Positions 55,155 to 64,000 of a stretch of 64,000 bases of DNA are shown in pieces. The translations under genes were made by a program, and so were the position numbers. Numbering within the stretch: the first letter of the stretch is position 1; the number at the start of each line of letters is the position of its first letter. The stretch is from Peptostreptococcaceae bacterium (GTDB lineage: Bacteria; Bacillota; Clostridia; Peptostreptococcales; Peptostreptococcaceae): positions 496,001 to 560,000 of the forward strand of contig CABIZO010000003.1 of assembly GCA_902363255.1 (NCBI GenBank), written 5' to 3'. The notes beneath the pieces were generated by a model. It did no database searches and was not told where the DNA came from. It saw only the letters and a program-made list of their open reading frames with translations.

Positions 55155-55182
55155 TAAAAAAGGTCCTAGTAAACTAGGACCT
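55155..55182 (-). terminator. Terminator of the yugP-like gene
   Basis: AGGTCCTAG and CTAGGACCT form a perfect 9-bp stem around a 4-base loop, followed on the minus strand by TTTTTT. Confidence 0.92.
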
Positions 55183-55187
55183 AAATA

Positions 55188-55898
55188 TTAATCATCACGA
55201 CTATTTGCAATCATTACTAATCTTAGTAATTGCATTATTGCAGTAACTGCTGCTGCCACATAAGTTAAGGCTGCTGCTTGAAGTACTTTTCTACTTTGTC
55301 TTACTTCTCTGTCATCTACTATACCTAGAGATGTAAGTTGAGTTAAGGCCCTACTTGATGCATTAAACTCCACAGGTAGTGTTACTATTTGGAATAATAC
55401 TGAAGCAGAAAATAATAATATACCTATTTGTAAAAAGCTTCCTCTTGTGAAAAATCCTAGCATTATGAATATCCAAGACATATTTGAAGCGAAGTTAACA
55501 ACAGGTACTAAACTACTTCTTATATTTAAAGGTGCATATCCATGAGCATGTTGTATAGCATGACCACATTCATGAGCTGCTACAGCTACTGATGTTATGG
55601 ATGTACCACTATAAATATCTTGTGATAGCCTTAAGACCTTAGTCCTTGGATCATAATGATCACTAAGTCTACCTCTGACCATTTCTATTCTAACATTAAA
55701 TAATCCGTTACTATCCAATATTCTTCTAGCCGTTTCTTCTCCAGTATATCCTCTGCTTGCTCTTACATTAAAAAATCTATTTGTTGTTGAATTGACTTTA
55801 TACTGAGCATATATCGTTAATAAAACTGCTGGTATTAATAAAAGCATAGTTCTATCATAATAACCATAATATCCACCATAACCCATTGAAGGATACAT
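55188..55898 (-). CDS. YugP-like membrane zinc metallopeptidase
   Basis: The 236-residue protein has a Gly/Tyr-rich N-terminus, a membrane helix (TMLLLIPAVLLTIYAQY), and the zinc site AAHECGHAIQHA near residue 107, plus further membrane segments. It is the YugP family; the substrate is not known. The terminator after it separates it from rsmB. Confidence 0.92.
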   Translation of the reverse strand: MYPSMGYGGYYGYYDRTMLLLIPAVLLTIYAQYKVNSTTNRFFNVRASRGYTGEETARRILDSNGLFNVRIEMVRGRLSDHYDPRTKVLRLSQDIYSGTSITSVAVAAHECGHAIQHAHGYAPLNIRSSLVPVVNFASNMSWIFIMLGFFTRGSFLQIGILLFSASVLFQIVTLPVEFNASSRALTQLTSLGIVDDREVRQSRKVLQAAALTYVAAAVTAIMQLLRLVMIANSRDD

Positions 55899-55913
55899 AC
55901 AAAAACACTCTCC

Positions 55914-56648
55914 TTATCTATCTGTAAAGAAATTTATTGCTTTCTCTACTTCTTTTATATTGATATTTGTGTCTACACAGGGTCCATTGGGCCTAGAGTT
56001 AAAAACCCCAAGAACTGGGATTTTTTTCACATCCTTTACGCCTGATGTTAAATCTCTTTCGCAAGCCACAGCTATAACTGCTTTAGGTTTATTATCAATA
56101 ATAATTTTTCTTGCTAAAGTTCCACCTGTAGCTATAAATATTTTTGTGTTATATTTTTCTTTTAATTGTAGTAGTTCCTTTATTTTGCACATACCACACT
56201 TTTTACAGTTATCAATATCATTTGTAACTTTTAATTTACAATTATGATTTTGAATACAATGAGGTATTAAAATTATTAATTTTTCACTATTAAAATTATA
56301 TTTATTACTGTAAATATAAGCATTGTTTATTTTAATAAATATTTTTCTTATTTCATCTTTCGATATGCCAACAAATTTCCCCATATTACTTATAGTTGGA
56401 AATATACATCTTAATATCGTATAATTTATTTTCATTAAATATTTATTAACTTTCTCATCATTTAAAGTAAAATAAGTTATCATAGTGGAAAATAATATTA
56501 ATAATATTATTCCAACCACAATAAAATTTATCACTAAAGAAAGTATATTTATATATTTTGATAAAAATAAATGAATAAGTAAGGCACCTAAAATAAGAGT
56601 TATTAAAAAAACATTAACTACCTTAACGTATTTTTTTATATCAGTCAT
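55914..56648 (-). CDS. DUF116 family membrane protein
   Basis: The 244-residue protein has two N-terminal membrane helices (about 10-30 and 35-60), then a soluble domain with a Cys cluster: CIQNHNCKLKV, CKKCGMCKI and a later CERDL, plus GVFNSRPNGPCVDT. The Cys pattern suggests an iron-sulfur or metal centre. It lies between fmt and the YugP-like gene; the same order is seen in other Clostridia. Function unknown. Confidence 0.88.
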   Translation of the reverse strand: MTDIKKYVKVVNVFLITLILGALLIHLFLSKYINILSLVINFIVVGIILLILFSTMITYFTLNDEKVNKYLMKINYTILRCIFPTISNMGKFVGISKDEIRKIFIKINNAYIYSNKYNFNSEKLIILIPHCIQNHNCKLKVTNDIDNCKKCGMCKIKELLQLKEKYNTKIFIATGGTLARKIIIDNKPKAVIAVACERDLTSGVKDVKKIPVLGVFNSRPNGPCVDTNINIKEVEKAINFFTDR

Positions 56649-56655
56649 AATGAAC

Positions 56656-57585
56656 CTAACCTAGAATAGTATTTTCTTCGATTTTATTTCCTTTTATATA
56701 TTCACAAACTGCCACCCTTTTTTTGTTTGGCATTTGTATTTCTTCTATTAATAAAACATTATCTTTTGTTGCTACTCTTATACCGTCTTTATCAACTTTA
56801 AGTATTGTTCCACACTCTTTATTACTAGTTTCATTTAATACTTTTGTCTTCCAAATTTTCATAGTCTTACCTTCATAAGTAGTATAAGCACTCGGCCAAG
56901 GATTTACACCTCTAACTAGGTTATGAATTTCTTTTGCAGTTTTAGTAAAATCTATATTTCCTAGAGATTTATTCATCATTGGAGCATAAGAAGACTCTTC
57001 ATCATTTTGAGGAATCCTCGGTGCACATCCTTTTTCTATTTGATCAATAGTTTCTATTAAAAGATTCCCACCTTGTTCCATCATTATGTCATGTAATTCA
57101 CCTGCTGTTATTTCATTACTTAAATCAAATTCACTTTGAAGTATTATATCTCCAGTATCTAATCCTTCATCCATATACATTGTTGTAACACCAGTTTTTT
57201 CTTCTCCATTGATAATTACCCAGTTAATTGGTGCTGCTCCCCTATATTTAGGAAGTAATGATACGTGAACATTAACACATCCTAATTTAGGTATATCTAG
57301 TAGTGCTTTAGGCAGAATTTGCCCATAAGCTACAACTATTATTAAGTCTGGATTGATTTCTTTTAATGTGTTTATAAATTCTTCATCTCTAGCTTTAATT
57401 GGTTGATATACAGGTATATCATGTTCTATAGCCAATTCCTTAACAGGTGGCATACCCATTTTTTTACCTCTACCAATTGGTTTATCAGCTTGAGTAACTA
57501 CACCTACCACATTTAATTTCTCATCTATTAATTTTTGCAGACATCCTTTTGCAATGTCTGGTGTTCCCATAAATACTATTTTCAT
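56656..57585 (-). CDS. fmt: Methionyl-tRNA formyltransferase
   Basis: Fmt formylates initiator Met-tRNA. The N-terminal catalytic domain shows VFMGTPDIAKGCL, VVAYGQILPKALL and CVNVHVSLLPKYRGAAPI, with the catalytic Asn-His-Asp set. The C-terminal OB-type domain completes about 309 residues. ATG 57585 has GGAG 8 bases upstream. It follows def by 5-15 bases, the standard pairing of formylation and deformylation. Confidence 0.96.
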   Translation of the reverse strand: MKIVFMGTPDIAKGCLQKLIDEKLNVVGVVTQADKPIGRGKKMGMPPVKELAIEHDIPVYQPIKARDEEFINTLKEINPDLIIVVAYGQILPKALLDIPKLGCVNVHVSLLPKYRGAAPINWVIINGEEKTGVTTMYMDEGLDTGDIILQSEFDLSNEITAGELHDIMMEQGGNLLIETIDQIEKGCAPRIPQNDEESSYAPMMNKSLGNIDFTKTAKEIHNLVRGVNPWPSAYTTYEGKTMKIWKTKVLNETSNKECGTILKVDKDGIRVATKDNVLLIEEIQMPNKKRVAVCEYIKGNKIEENTILG

Positions 57586-57599
57586 TTGTATCACTCCTA

Positions 57600-58040
57600 C
57601 TATTTTTCTACTTTATCTACAAATAATACTCCGTCTAAGTGATCTATTTCATGACAGAAAGCTCTAGCTAATAACTCTTCTCCTTCTATTTCAAAAGTAT
57701 TTCCATGTCTATCTTGAGCTCTAACTTTTACTACATATGGTCTTTTAACTTCTCCTGTTTCTCCAGCTACACTTAAACAACCTTCTGCATCAATTTGTTC
57801 TCCGCTAGTTTCTATTATTTCTGGATTTACAAGTTCTAATAAACCATCTCCTATATCTATAACAACTACTCTTTTAAGTATACTAACTTGTGGCGCTGCA
57901 AGACCAACACCATCCGCTTCGTACATAGTATCTGCCATATCCTCTAATAAATCTATTAATTTTTGATCGAACTTTTCTACAACCTTTGATTTTTTCCTAA
58001 GCACTGGCTCTCCAATTTGAGCTATTTGTCTAATTGCCAT
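57600..58040 (-). CDS. def: Peptide deformylase
   Basis: The 146-residue enzyme removes the formyl group from nascent proteins. All three metal-site motifs are present: [13 protein letters not shown] and HEIDHLDG. It lies between priA and fmt. Confidence 0.97.
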   Translation of the reverse strand: MAIRQIAQIGEPVLRKKSKVVEKFDQKLIDLLEDMADTMYEADGVGLAAPQVSILKRVVVIDIGDGLLELVNPEIIETSGEQIDAEGCLSVAGETGEVKRPYVVKVRAQDRHGNTFEIEGEELLARAFCHEIDHLDGVLFVDKVEK

Positions 58041-58058
58041 AATTCTTCCTCCTTCTAA

Positions 58059-60599
58059 TTAAAGAATATTGTTTGGATTAACATCTATTGAAATGTTTAC
58101 ATCTTTATCAAACACAACTTCTTTTTTCGTAATACATATATATTTTATTATACCTTTTAATAAATTAATTTCAATATTATCATCTTTAAATAATAATTGA
58201 TATCTATAATTTTGATTTATTTTTGAAATTGCACAAGGGCTTGGACCTAATATAAAATCAAAATCTTCTACTCCTCTTTCTTTTAACAAGTATATAAGAG
58301 AGTTGTACATACTTTTTATATTCTTTTCAACTAGTTTTTCACTTCTTCCACTTACTACTACACTTATCATATTATTAAATGGAGCATAGTTGAAAGTTTT
58401 TCTTATTTTTATTTCATCTTCAAAAAAACCTTCGAAGTCATAATTTAATGCTCTTCTTATTACATAGTGGTCTGTATCATAAGTTTGAAGTATTACTTTA
58501 CCTTCTTTGTCACTTCTCCCCGCTCTTCCAGATACTTGGGTTATTAACTGAAATGTGGTTTCAAAACTTTTAAAATCAGGAAAGTTTAGCATCATATCTG
58601 CTGATAAAACGCCTACTAATGTTACATCCTCAAAATCTAATCCTTTACTAAGCATTTGAGTTCCAATAAGTATATTTGCTTCTTTATTCTTGAACTTATT
58701 CAAAATATTATCAAGCTCACCTTTTTTAGATGTGGTATCCTTGTCCATACGAAGAACTTTAGCATTATCAAAAAGTCTTTTTATTTCCTCTTCAACTTTT
58801 TCTGTTCCTATTCCAAAAGGTTTAACATAATCACTACCACATTCTGGACAAGTTTTAGGTATGATTTCTTCATATCCACAATAGTGACATCGCCCAGTAT
58901 TTTGATGTTTATGATAAGTTAATGATATATCACAGTTCTTGCATGAAAAAACATATCCACATTTTCTACAAGAAACAAAATTTCCATAGCCTCTTCTATT
59001 TAAAAATAATATAACTTGATTATTTTTACTTAAAGCTTCTTTTATTTCATTTTGCAAACTATAAGAAAACATACTTTTATTACCTAAGGTTAGCTCATTC
59101 TTCATATCAACTAACTCTATTTTGGGAAGGGGCTTTTTATTCGCTCTATTTTTAATGGTAATTAAGTTATACTCATTATTTTTAGCTCTATAATACTCTT
59201 CCACAGATGGTGTAGCCGATCCAAGCACTAAAGTAATATTTCTTTTTAAAGCCATATATTTTCCTACTTCTATAGCTGAAAACTTTGGATTTTTTTCTGA
59301 TTTATAGGCACTTTCATGAAATTCATCTATTATTACCACGCCTAAACTATTAAATGGGGCAAATAAAGCTGACCTAGCACCAATTAATATTCTTATCTTA
59401 CCACTTTTTATAGCTTTAAAAACATCATGTTTTTCTCCTTCAGATAATCTACTATGAAATACCCCTACAATATCACCAAATCTATTTTTTAACCTTGATA
59501 TAGTTTGGGGTGTCAAGGAAATCTCAGGAACTAAGAAAATACTATCTAAACCTTGTTTTAAGGCATAATCTATTATTTCCATATATACTTCTGTCTTTCC
59601 ACTACCTGTTACACCATGAATCATATAAGGCTTTTTATTTTCATCAAACATTTCAGAAGTAATTTTTTTAACAGCGTCTTTTTGCTCTTCATTAAGAATA
59701 ATATCTTTTGTGTTTTCATCATAAAATTCTTTAGGACTTCTGTAATAATCTTTTATATTAAATATTATTAAATTTTTATTTTGCAATGAAGTAATGCTTG
59801 ATTTCGAAACTTTTAATAATTTAATTAAATCATTAATTTCAATTTCTTCATTGTACTTTAAAAATTCTACGATTTCTCTTTGCTTATCCCCTAGTCTTAT
59901 TTTATTATGAGAAATATACTCTTCAACAATATTGTAATCCATACTCAGGGATACATAGCAAATTTTCTTTTCATTTTTTTGACTTTTATAATTCCAAACT
60001 ATATCGATTAAATTATCTTCTTTCATTTTTAACAGAAGATTATTTAAAGTAGACGAAAGCTTTAAGTCCTTAGAATTAATATTTTCTGCTATAGCTTTTT
60101 CTTTAATTAATTTTTCTACTTTTATCTTATCTTTATTTTCTATTATTTTATTAATAATAAATTGTCTATTTTTACTTAAGCTATCTATTTTCATATAAAA
60201 ACTTTCAGCATCTAAACTTTTCATTTCCTGTGATAAACTTATTTCTTTAAAACTATCAACCTTATATCCTTTAGGGTGAAGTAAAGATATACAATCCATA
60301 TAGGTACATAAATACCTATTTTTTATCCATTGAATTAAATTTATATCTTCTTCCTTAAAAATAGGATACTCATCCAGAATATCAAATAATTCTTTAAATT
60401 CTATATTATCTTCTACTTTATTGGTAATTAAAAACACATAGGCTTCTATAGGTTTATTCCCTCTTCCAAAAGGAACTAGAACCCTATGACCAACTTGAAT
60501 ATCCTCCAACAAAAAATCTGGTATTTTATATGTAAATAAGTTATCTGTATATATGCTGTTATTTTTAACTATAACTTTGGCGTATTTTTCACTATACAT
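58059..60599 (-). CDS. priA: Primosomal protein N' (replication restart helicase PriA)
   Basis: PriA reloads the replisome at stalled forks. The 846-residue protein has the N-terminal DNA-binding region, Walker A GVTGSGKTEVYM, DExH DEFHESAYK, a zinc region with CRKCGYVFSCKNC and CHYCGY/CPECGS, and helicase motifs GTQMLSKGLDF and QVSGRAGRSDKEG. An insertion at residues 150-270 adds length compared with E. coli (732). It lies between coaBC and def. Confidence 0.96.
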   Translation of the reverse strand: MYSEKYAKVIVKNNSIYTDNLFTYKIPDFLLEDIQVGHRVLVPFGRGNKPIEAYVFLITNKVEDNIEFKELFDILDEYPIFKEEDINLIQWIKNRYLCTYMDCISLLHPKGYKVDSFKEISLSQEMKSLDAESFYMKIDSLSKNRQFIINKIIENKDKIKVEKLIKEKAIAENINSKDLKLSSTLNNLLLKMKEDNLIDIVWNYKSQKNEKKICYVSLSMDYNIVEEYISHNKIRLGDKQREIVEFLKYNEEIEINDLIKLLKVSKSSITSLQNKNLIIFNIKDYYRSPKEFYDENTKDIILNEEQKDAVKKITSEMFDENKKPYMIHGVTGSGKTEVYMEIIDYALKQGLDSIFLVPEISLTPQTISRLKNRFGDIVGVFHSRLSEGEKHDVFKAIKSGKIRILIGARSALFAPFNSLGVVIIDEFHESAYKSEKNPKFSAIEVGKYMALKRNITLVLGSATPSVEEYYRAKNNEYNLITIKNRANKKPLPKIELVDMKNELTLGNKSMFSYSLQNEIKEALSKNNQVILFLNRRGYGNFVSCRKCGYVFSCKNCDISLTYHKHQNTGRCHYCGYEEIIPKTCPECGSDYVKPFGIGTEKVEEEIKRLFDNAKVLRMDKDTTSKKGELDNILNKFKNKEANILIGTQMLSKGLDFEDVTLVGVLSADMMLNFPDFKSFETTFQLITQVSGRAGRSDKEGKVILQTYDTDHYVIRRALNYDFEGFFEDEIKIRKTFNYAPFNNMISVVVSGRSEKLVEKNIKSMYNSLIYLLKERGVEDFDFILGPSPCAISKINQNYRYQLLFKDDNIEINLLKGIIKYICITKKEVVFDKDVNISIDVNPNNIL

Positions 60600-60662
60600 A
60601 GATTGCTCCTATTATTTGATTAGAATTTATACTTTTAATAGTTATATAAACTCTTTTAATCT

Positions 60663-60694
60663 AAAAATATAAGCACCTATAAATAGATGCTTAC
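60663..60694 (-). terminator. Terminator of coaBC
   Basis: On the minus strand AAGCATCTAT and ATAGGTGCTT pair over 10 bp (one G-U), followed by ATATTTTT. The stem overlaps the coaBC stop codon. Confidence 0.65.
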
Positions 60695-61893
60695 TTTTCT
60701 AATAATGATTTTACTTTATCTAATATGACATTTGCAACTTCATCCTTTTTCATTTGAGGATAATTACTTATATTGCCTTCTTTGTCAATTATTTTTACAA
60801 TATTTGTATCCGTACCAAAGCCAGCACCTTCTTCAGTTAGGTCATTGGCAACAATAAAGTCTAAGTTTTTCTTATTAACTTTACCTTTGGCATTTTCAAT
60901 AAGGTCATTAGTTTCAGCAGCAAATCCTACTAAAATTTTATCTTTTTTAATTTTTCCTAGTTCATAGGCTATATCCTTATTTCTATCTAATTCAATAACT
61001 AAATCATCATTGCTTTTTTTAATTTTTTTATCACTATAAGCCTTAGGTTTATAATCTGCAACAGCTGCACTTTTTATTATTACTTGATTTTCATCAAAAT
61101 TATTTATAATTGCATTATACATTTCTTCAGCAGATTGAATCTTTATTAGTTTTTTTAGATTAGCTGGTGGTGTTATATTTGTTGGACCACTAACTAAAGT
61201 TACATCTGCACCTCTATCAGCTGCCATTTTTGCAATAGCATACCCCATTTTTCCTGTAGATCTATTTGTCAAATACCTTACCGGATCAATGCTTTCTACT
61301 GTAGGTCCGGCAGTTATCATTATTTTTTTGCCTTGTAGATCTTTTTTTGTATTGTTTAGTAAATCTATTACTGTATTAACAATAGTTTCTGGTGAAGCAA
61401 GTTTTCCTTCTCCCACATCTCCACAAGCAAGTCTACCGCTTTCTGGGTTTACAAAATTATAACCTAGTTCTTTTAATGTATTAATATTTCTTTGAAGAAT
61501 AGGATTTCTGTACATATTAGTATTCATAGCAGGTGCTATAAGTACTTTTCCTGTAGTTGCCATAACTGTAGTTGTTAACATATCATCACATATACCATTT
61601 GCGACTTTACCAATTACATTTGCTGTTGCTGGTGCAATTAAAAATACATCTGCTTTTTTTGCTAAAGATATATGTTCAACATCCCAAGTTTTTGGTTCTT
61701 CAAACATATCATTTACTACATAATTTTGACTTAATGATTGAAAAGTTAGAGGTGTGACAAATTCAGTTGCATTATTAGTCATAATTACGTGAACATTTGC
61801 ATTTAACTTTTTTAGTCTACTTACAACATCGCATACTTTATATACCGCTATTCCACCACTAACACCAATTACTACAGTTTTATTTTTTAACAT
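60691..61893 (-). CDS. coaBC: Bifunctional phosphopantothenoylcysteine decarboxylase / synthetase CoaBC
   Basis: The N-terminal CoaC flavoprotein domain (1-185) has GVSGGIAVYK and PAMNTNMYRNP with the decarboxylase signature, and the catalytic Cys region RLACGDVGEG. The C-terminal CoaB domain has KIMITAGPTVESIDPVR and KSAAVADYKPK. It makes 4'-phosphopantetheine, the substrate of coaD in this window. The length is 400 residues. Confidence 0.96.
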   Translation of the reverse strand: MLKNKTVVIGVSGGIAVYKVCDVVSRLKKLNANVHVIMTNNATEFVTPLTFQSLSQNYVVNDMFEEPKTWDVEHISLAKKADVFLIAPATANVIGKVANGICDDMLTTTVMATTGKVLIAPAMNTNMYRNPILQRNINTLKELGYNFVNPESGRLACGDVGEGKLASPETIVNTVIDLLNNTKKDLQGKKIMITAGPTVESIDPVRYLTNRSTGKMGYAIAKMAADRGADVTLVSGPTNITPPANLKKLIKIQSAEEMYNAIINNFDENQVIIKSAAVADYKPKAYSDKKIKKSNDDLVIELDRNKDIAYELGKIKKDKILVGFAAETNDLIENAKGKVNKKNLDFIVANDLTEEGAGFGTDTNIVKIIDKEGNISNYPQMKKDEVANVILDKVKSLLEK

Positions 61894-61896
61894 ATC

Positions 61897-62157
61897 TTAC
61901 TCCTCGATTAATTTACTTTGCTCTTCTGCATGTAATGCTTCTTGTATTTGGATTTCTTCTTCTGTTAATAATCTATAAGTTATTTTTCCTTCTGATATTT
62001 CTTCAGTAGCTAACATAACTGGCTTCCCTTTGTTTATTTTACTGTCAACGTATGACTCATTTCCGTCAACTATTTCTCTTGCTCTTTTTGCTACTGTTCC
62101 TACTAAGTAATATCTGTTGTCTATTTTTGCTAATACTTCATTTATAGATGGTTTCAT
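61897..62157 (-). CDS. rpoZ: DNA-directed RNA polymerase omega subunit
   Basis: The 86-residue protein has the omega pattern PSINEVLAKIDNRYYLVGTV and AKRAREIVDG. It aids folding and assembly of the beta' subunit. It lies one base after gmk and three before coaBC, the usual order. Confidence 0.96.
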   Translation of the reverse strand: MKPSINEVLAKIDNRYYLVGTVAKRAREIVDGNESYVDSKINKGKPVMLATEEISEGKITYRLLTEEEIQIQEALHAEEQSKLIEE

Positions 62158-62158
62158 T

Positions 62159-62785
62159 TTATAATTCCTCCTTAAATTTTCTTATAATTTCTTCTTCATA
62201 TCTTGCAGCTTTATTTTTTTCTGCGCTTATTATATTTTCAATTTCTATTGCAGCTTCAACTTCTCTATTAGTTTCGTTGAAAATAAAATAGTTATAATCT
62301 TTAATTTGCTTGATTTCTTCAAAAGCACAGCTTAATCTTTCTTGCATTTGCTCCTCAGTTTCTGTTCCCCTTGAAGATAATCTACTTTTTAGTTCACTAA
62401 GAGTTGGCGGTAAAACAAAAATTAAAATTGCATCTGGATAAATTTGTTTTACTTGTCTTGCTCCTTGCATTTCTATTTCAAGAACAACATCTTGACCTTT
62501 TTCTAGACACTCCATGACTGGTCCTTTTGGAGTTCCATAGAAGTTACTATAAGTTTGAGCATATTCTAAAAACTCATTTTTACTTATCATATCGTTGAAC
62601 TTTTCATGAGTTAAGAAGAAGTAGTTTACCCCTTCTACTTCACCAGTTCTGGGTTGTCTAGTTGTTGCTGATACAGAAAGTTTTAAATCATTATTTCTAT
62701 TCATTAATACTTTACAAATTGTGCCTTTTCCTGCTCCAGATGGCCCCGATACAACCAATAAAAGACCTTTCTTATTTATAACCAT
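62159..62785 (-). CDS. gmk: Guanylate kinase
   Basis: The enzyme phosphorylates GMP. The P-loop is VSGPSGAGKGTICK at residues 11-24, and TTRQPRTGEVEGVNYFF is the GMP-binding part. The 208-residue length is normal. In most Firmicutes remA (DUF370) lies between yicC and gmk; here the 67-base gap has no room for it. Confidence 0.96.
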   Translation of the reverse strand: MVINKKGLLLVVSGPSGAGKGTICKVLMNRNNDLKLSVSATTRQPRTGEVEGVNYFFLTHEKFNDMISKNEFLEYAQTYSNFYGTPKGPVMECLEKGQDVVLEIEMQGARQVKQIYPDAILIFVLPPTLSELKSRLSSRGTETEEQMQERLSCAFEEIKQIKDYNYFIFNETNREVEAAIEIENIISAEKNKAARYEEEIIRKFKEEL

Positions 62786-62852
62786 TAATATTTCATCCTT
62801 TCAACTTATCTATTAGTATTCTACATTTTCTTAGTATTTATCATATTTAATA

Positions 62853-63734
62853 CTATTCAATGTTTTGTATTTGTTCTCTAATTTTTTCTAATTCACTTTT
62901 AACTTCTACTACTAAGTTAGTTATATTTATATTAGATGATTTCGAACCAGTAGTATTAACTTCTCTATTCATTTCTTGAATTAAAAAGTCAATTTTTCTA
63001 CCTATAGAATCATTTTTTACAACAGTATTTTTAAGTTGTTCAATATGGCTTCTAAACCTTACAATTTCTTCTGTTATAGAGCTTTTATCTGCGAATATGG
63101 CAACTTCTTGTGCCAATCTATTTTCATCTATTATACTTGGATTTTCTAGTATTTCATTAATTCTATTATTCAACTTTTCTTTGTATTCATCTACAACAGT
63201 ATCTGAATATCTTTCAATTTCATCTACTAAATCACTTAATATATCACATCTCTTTAATGTATCTTCAGCAAGTTTTTTACCTTCTTCTTGTCTCATTATA
63301 CTAAGTTTTTCTAAAGTAATATCTAATGCTTCTTTTAACATACTCCAGTATAAATCTTCATCTTCTTCTCTTTCCTCACATTTTACTATATCAGGAAATT
63401 TTGCTACGCTCATAACGCTTATATCATCTTGTAAGTTAAATTTTTCTTTTATTTCTTTTAAAATATTTACATATTGATCTGCTAATTTATCATCGAACTT
63501 TAAGTTTACATCCTCAGAGCCAATTAAGTCAAGCTTTATATATAAATCTACTCTTCCTCTTTTTACAAAATTTTTAACGTAATTTCTTATTTTATCTTCT
63601 AAAAAAGATATCTTTCTTGGTAGACGAACATTTATATCACAATATTTATGATTTATTGTTTTACATTCTACTAAAAAATGATAATTATCATTCTTAAATT
63701 CACCTCTACCAAAACCAGTCATGCTTATAGCCAT
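62853..63734 (-). CDS. yicC: YicC/YloC family endoribonuclease
   Basis: The protein of about 293 residues begins AISMTGFGRGEF, the family signature, and its C-terminal half shows EEIVRFRSHIEQLKN and IDFLIQEMNREVNTTGSKS (DUF1732). YicC proteins are RNases involved in RNA turnover. ATG 63734 has GGAGG 6 bases upstream, inside the end of the dapF-like gene, so the two are coupled. A longer in-frame start at 63779 lies within that gene. Confidence 0.94.
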   Translation of the reverse strand: MAISMTGFGRGEFKNDNYHFLVECKTINHKYCDINVRLPRKISFLEDKIRNYVKNFVKRGRVDLYIKLDLIGSEDVNLKFDDKLADQYVNILKEIKEKFNLQDDISVMSVAKFPDIVKCEEREEDEDLYWSMLKEALDITLEKLSIMRQEEGKKLAEDTLKRCDILSDLVDEIERYSDTVVDEYKEKLNNRINEILENPSIIDENRLAQEVAIFADKSSITEEIVRFRSHIEQLKNTVVKNDSIGRKIDFLIQEMNREVNTTGSKSSNINITNLVVEVKSELEKIREQIQNIE

Positions 63735-63735
63735 A

Positions 63736-64000
63736 TTATACCTCCAAATTTCCTTCGCATATTTTTTCTGCTCTTCCACTCATGTAAGCTTCGTCATTAA
63801 CTAAATCTATTTTTATACTTCCACCTTCAGAAGTAACATTTACACTTTTACTTACCTTGCCTAAATAATTGCTTATAATAACTGCAGCTGTCATTCCTGT
63901 TCCACATCCTAAAGTATATCCACAACCTCTTTCCCAAGTTCTGACTAATATATTTGATTCATCTAGAACTTTAACAAAGTTTACATTAGTATTTTGTGGG
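63736..64000 (-). CDS. dapF: Diaminopimelate epimerase (DapF) family protein, N-terminus cut by window edge
   Basis: Only the last 87 residues are present. The family motif is TWERGCGYTLGCGTGM, with the second catalytic Cys in GCGTG. In DapF this motif usually reads ERGxGET; here the Glu is Tyr. So substrate choice could differ from diaminopimelate. The stop TAA lies one base before the yicC ATG. Confidence 0.85.
   Translation of the reverse strand, partial: PQNTNVNFVKVLDESNILVRTWERGCGYTLGCGTGMTAAVIISNYLGKVSKSVNVTSEGGSIKIDLVNDEAYMSGRAEKICEGNLEV

Overview
The window is a chromosomal segment of a low-GC, endospore-forming Clostridia member. Gene content and order fit the Peptostreptococcaceae (Clostridioides/Romboutsia/Paeniclostridium type) best, but genus is an inference. 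The DNA is AT-rich. Almost every gene lies on the minus strand; only tmcAL, ylbJ, yaaA, rpmB and a frameshifted M50-like gene are on the plus strand. I see no tRNA, rRNA, CRISPR array, prophage or insertion sequence. Both ends cut a gene: a class B penicillin-binding protein on the left and a dapF-like gene on the right.

Read along the minus strand from the right, block 1 (64000 to about 41000) is the housekeeping cluster known from Bacillus subtilis as yloC to recG: dapF-like, yicC, gmk, rpoZ, coaBC, priA, def, fmt, a DUF116 gene, a yugP-like gene, rsmB, rlmN, the PP2C phosphatase and PASTA kinase pair, rsgA, rpe, thiN, spoVM, rpmB (opposite strand), yloU, fakA, recG, rsmD and coaD. spoVM is a 25-codon gene found by reading the intergenic DNA. 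remA, usual between yicC and gmk, is absent here. Block 2 (41000 to 33500) holds ylbJ, tmcAL, ackA, a DUF177 gene, rpmF, plsX and yaaA. plsX stands alone, without the fab genes that usually follow it.

Block 3 (32600 to 16500) is a sporulation and isoprenoid block: the eight-gene spoIIIA operon, an Asp23 gene, nusB, a tsaD paralogue, xseA, xseB, ispA, a PAP2-like gene, dxs, tlyA, recN, spoIVB and spo0A. spo0A is preceded by a near-consensus sigma-H promoter overlapped by a 0A box. Block 4 (15600 to 1) has cca, then a tight operon steA, steB, a GT2 glycosyltransferase, an MraY-like enzyme, a DUF3866 gene, a Nudix hydrolase, spoIIM, a XerD-like recombinase, deoB and pdp; then mltG, trmR and trhP, a marR gene and the partial PBP gene.

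The points most worth a second look are: the steA/steB envelope locus, whose neighbours (tlyA, recN, Nudix, xerD) recall the mycobacterial tlyA-recN-steA-steB region; a XerD-like protein lacking both catalytic histidines; spoIIIAF, which seems to start at AUA or AUU; a M50-like gene split at a T7 slippery site; a 13-bp RNA stem that would hide the spoIIM ribosome-binding site; and the isolated plsX with a palindrome over its promoter.
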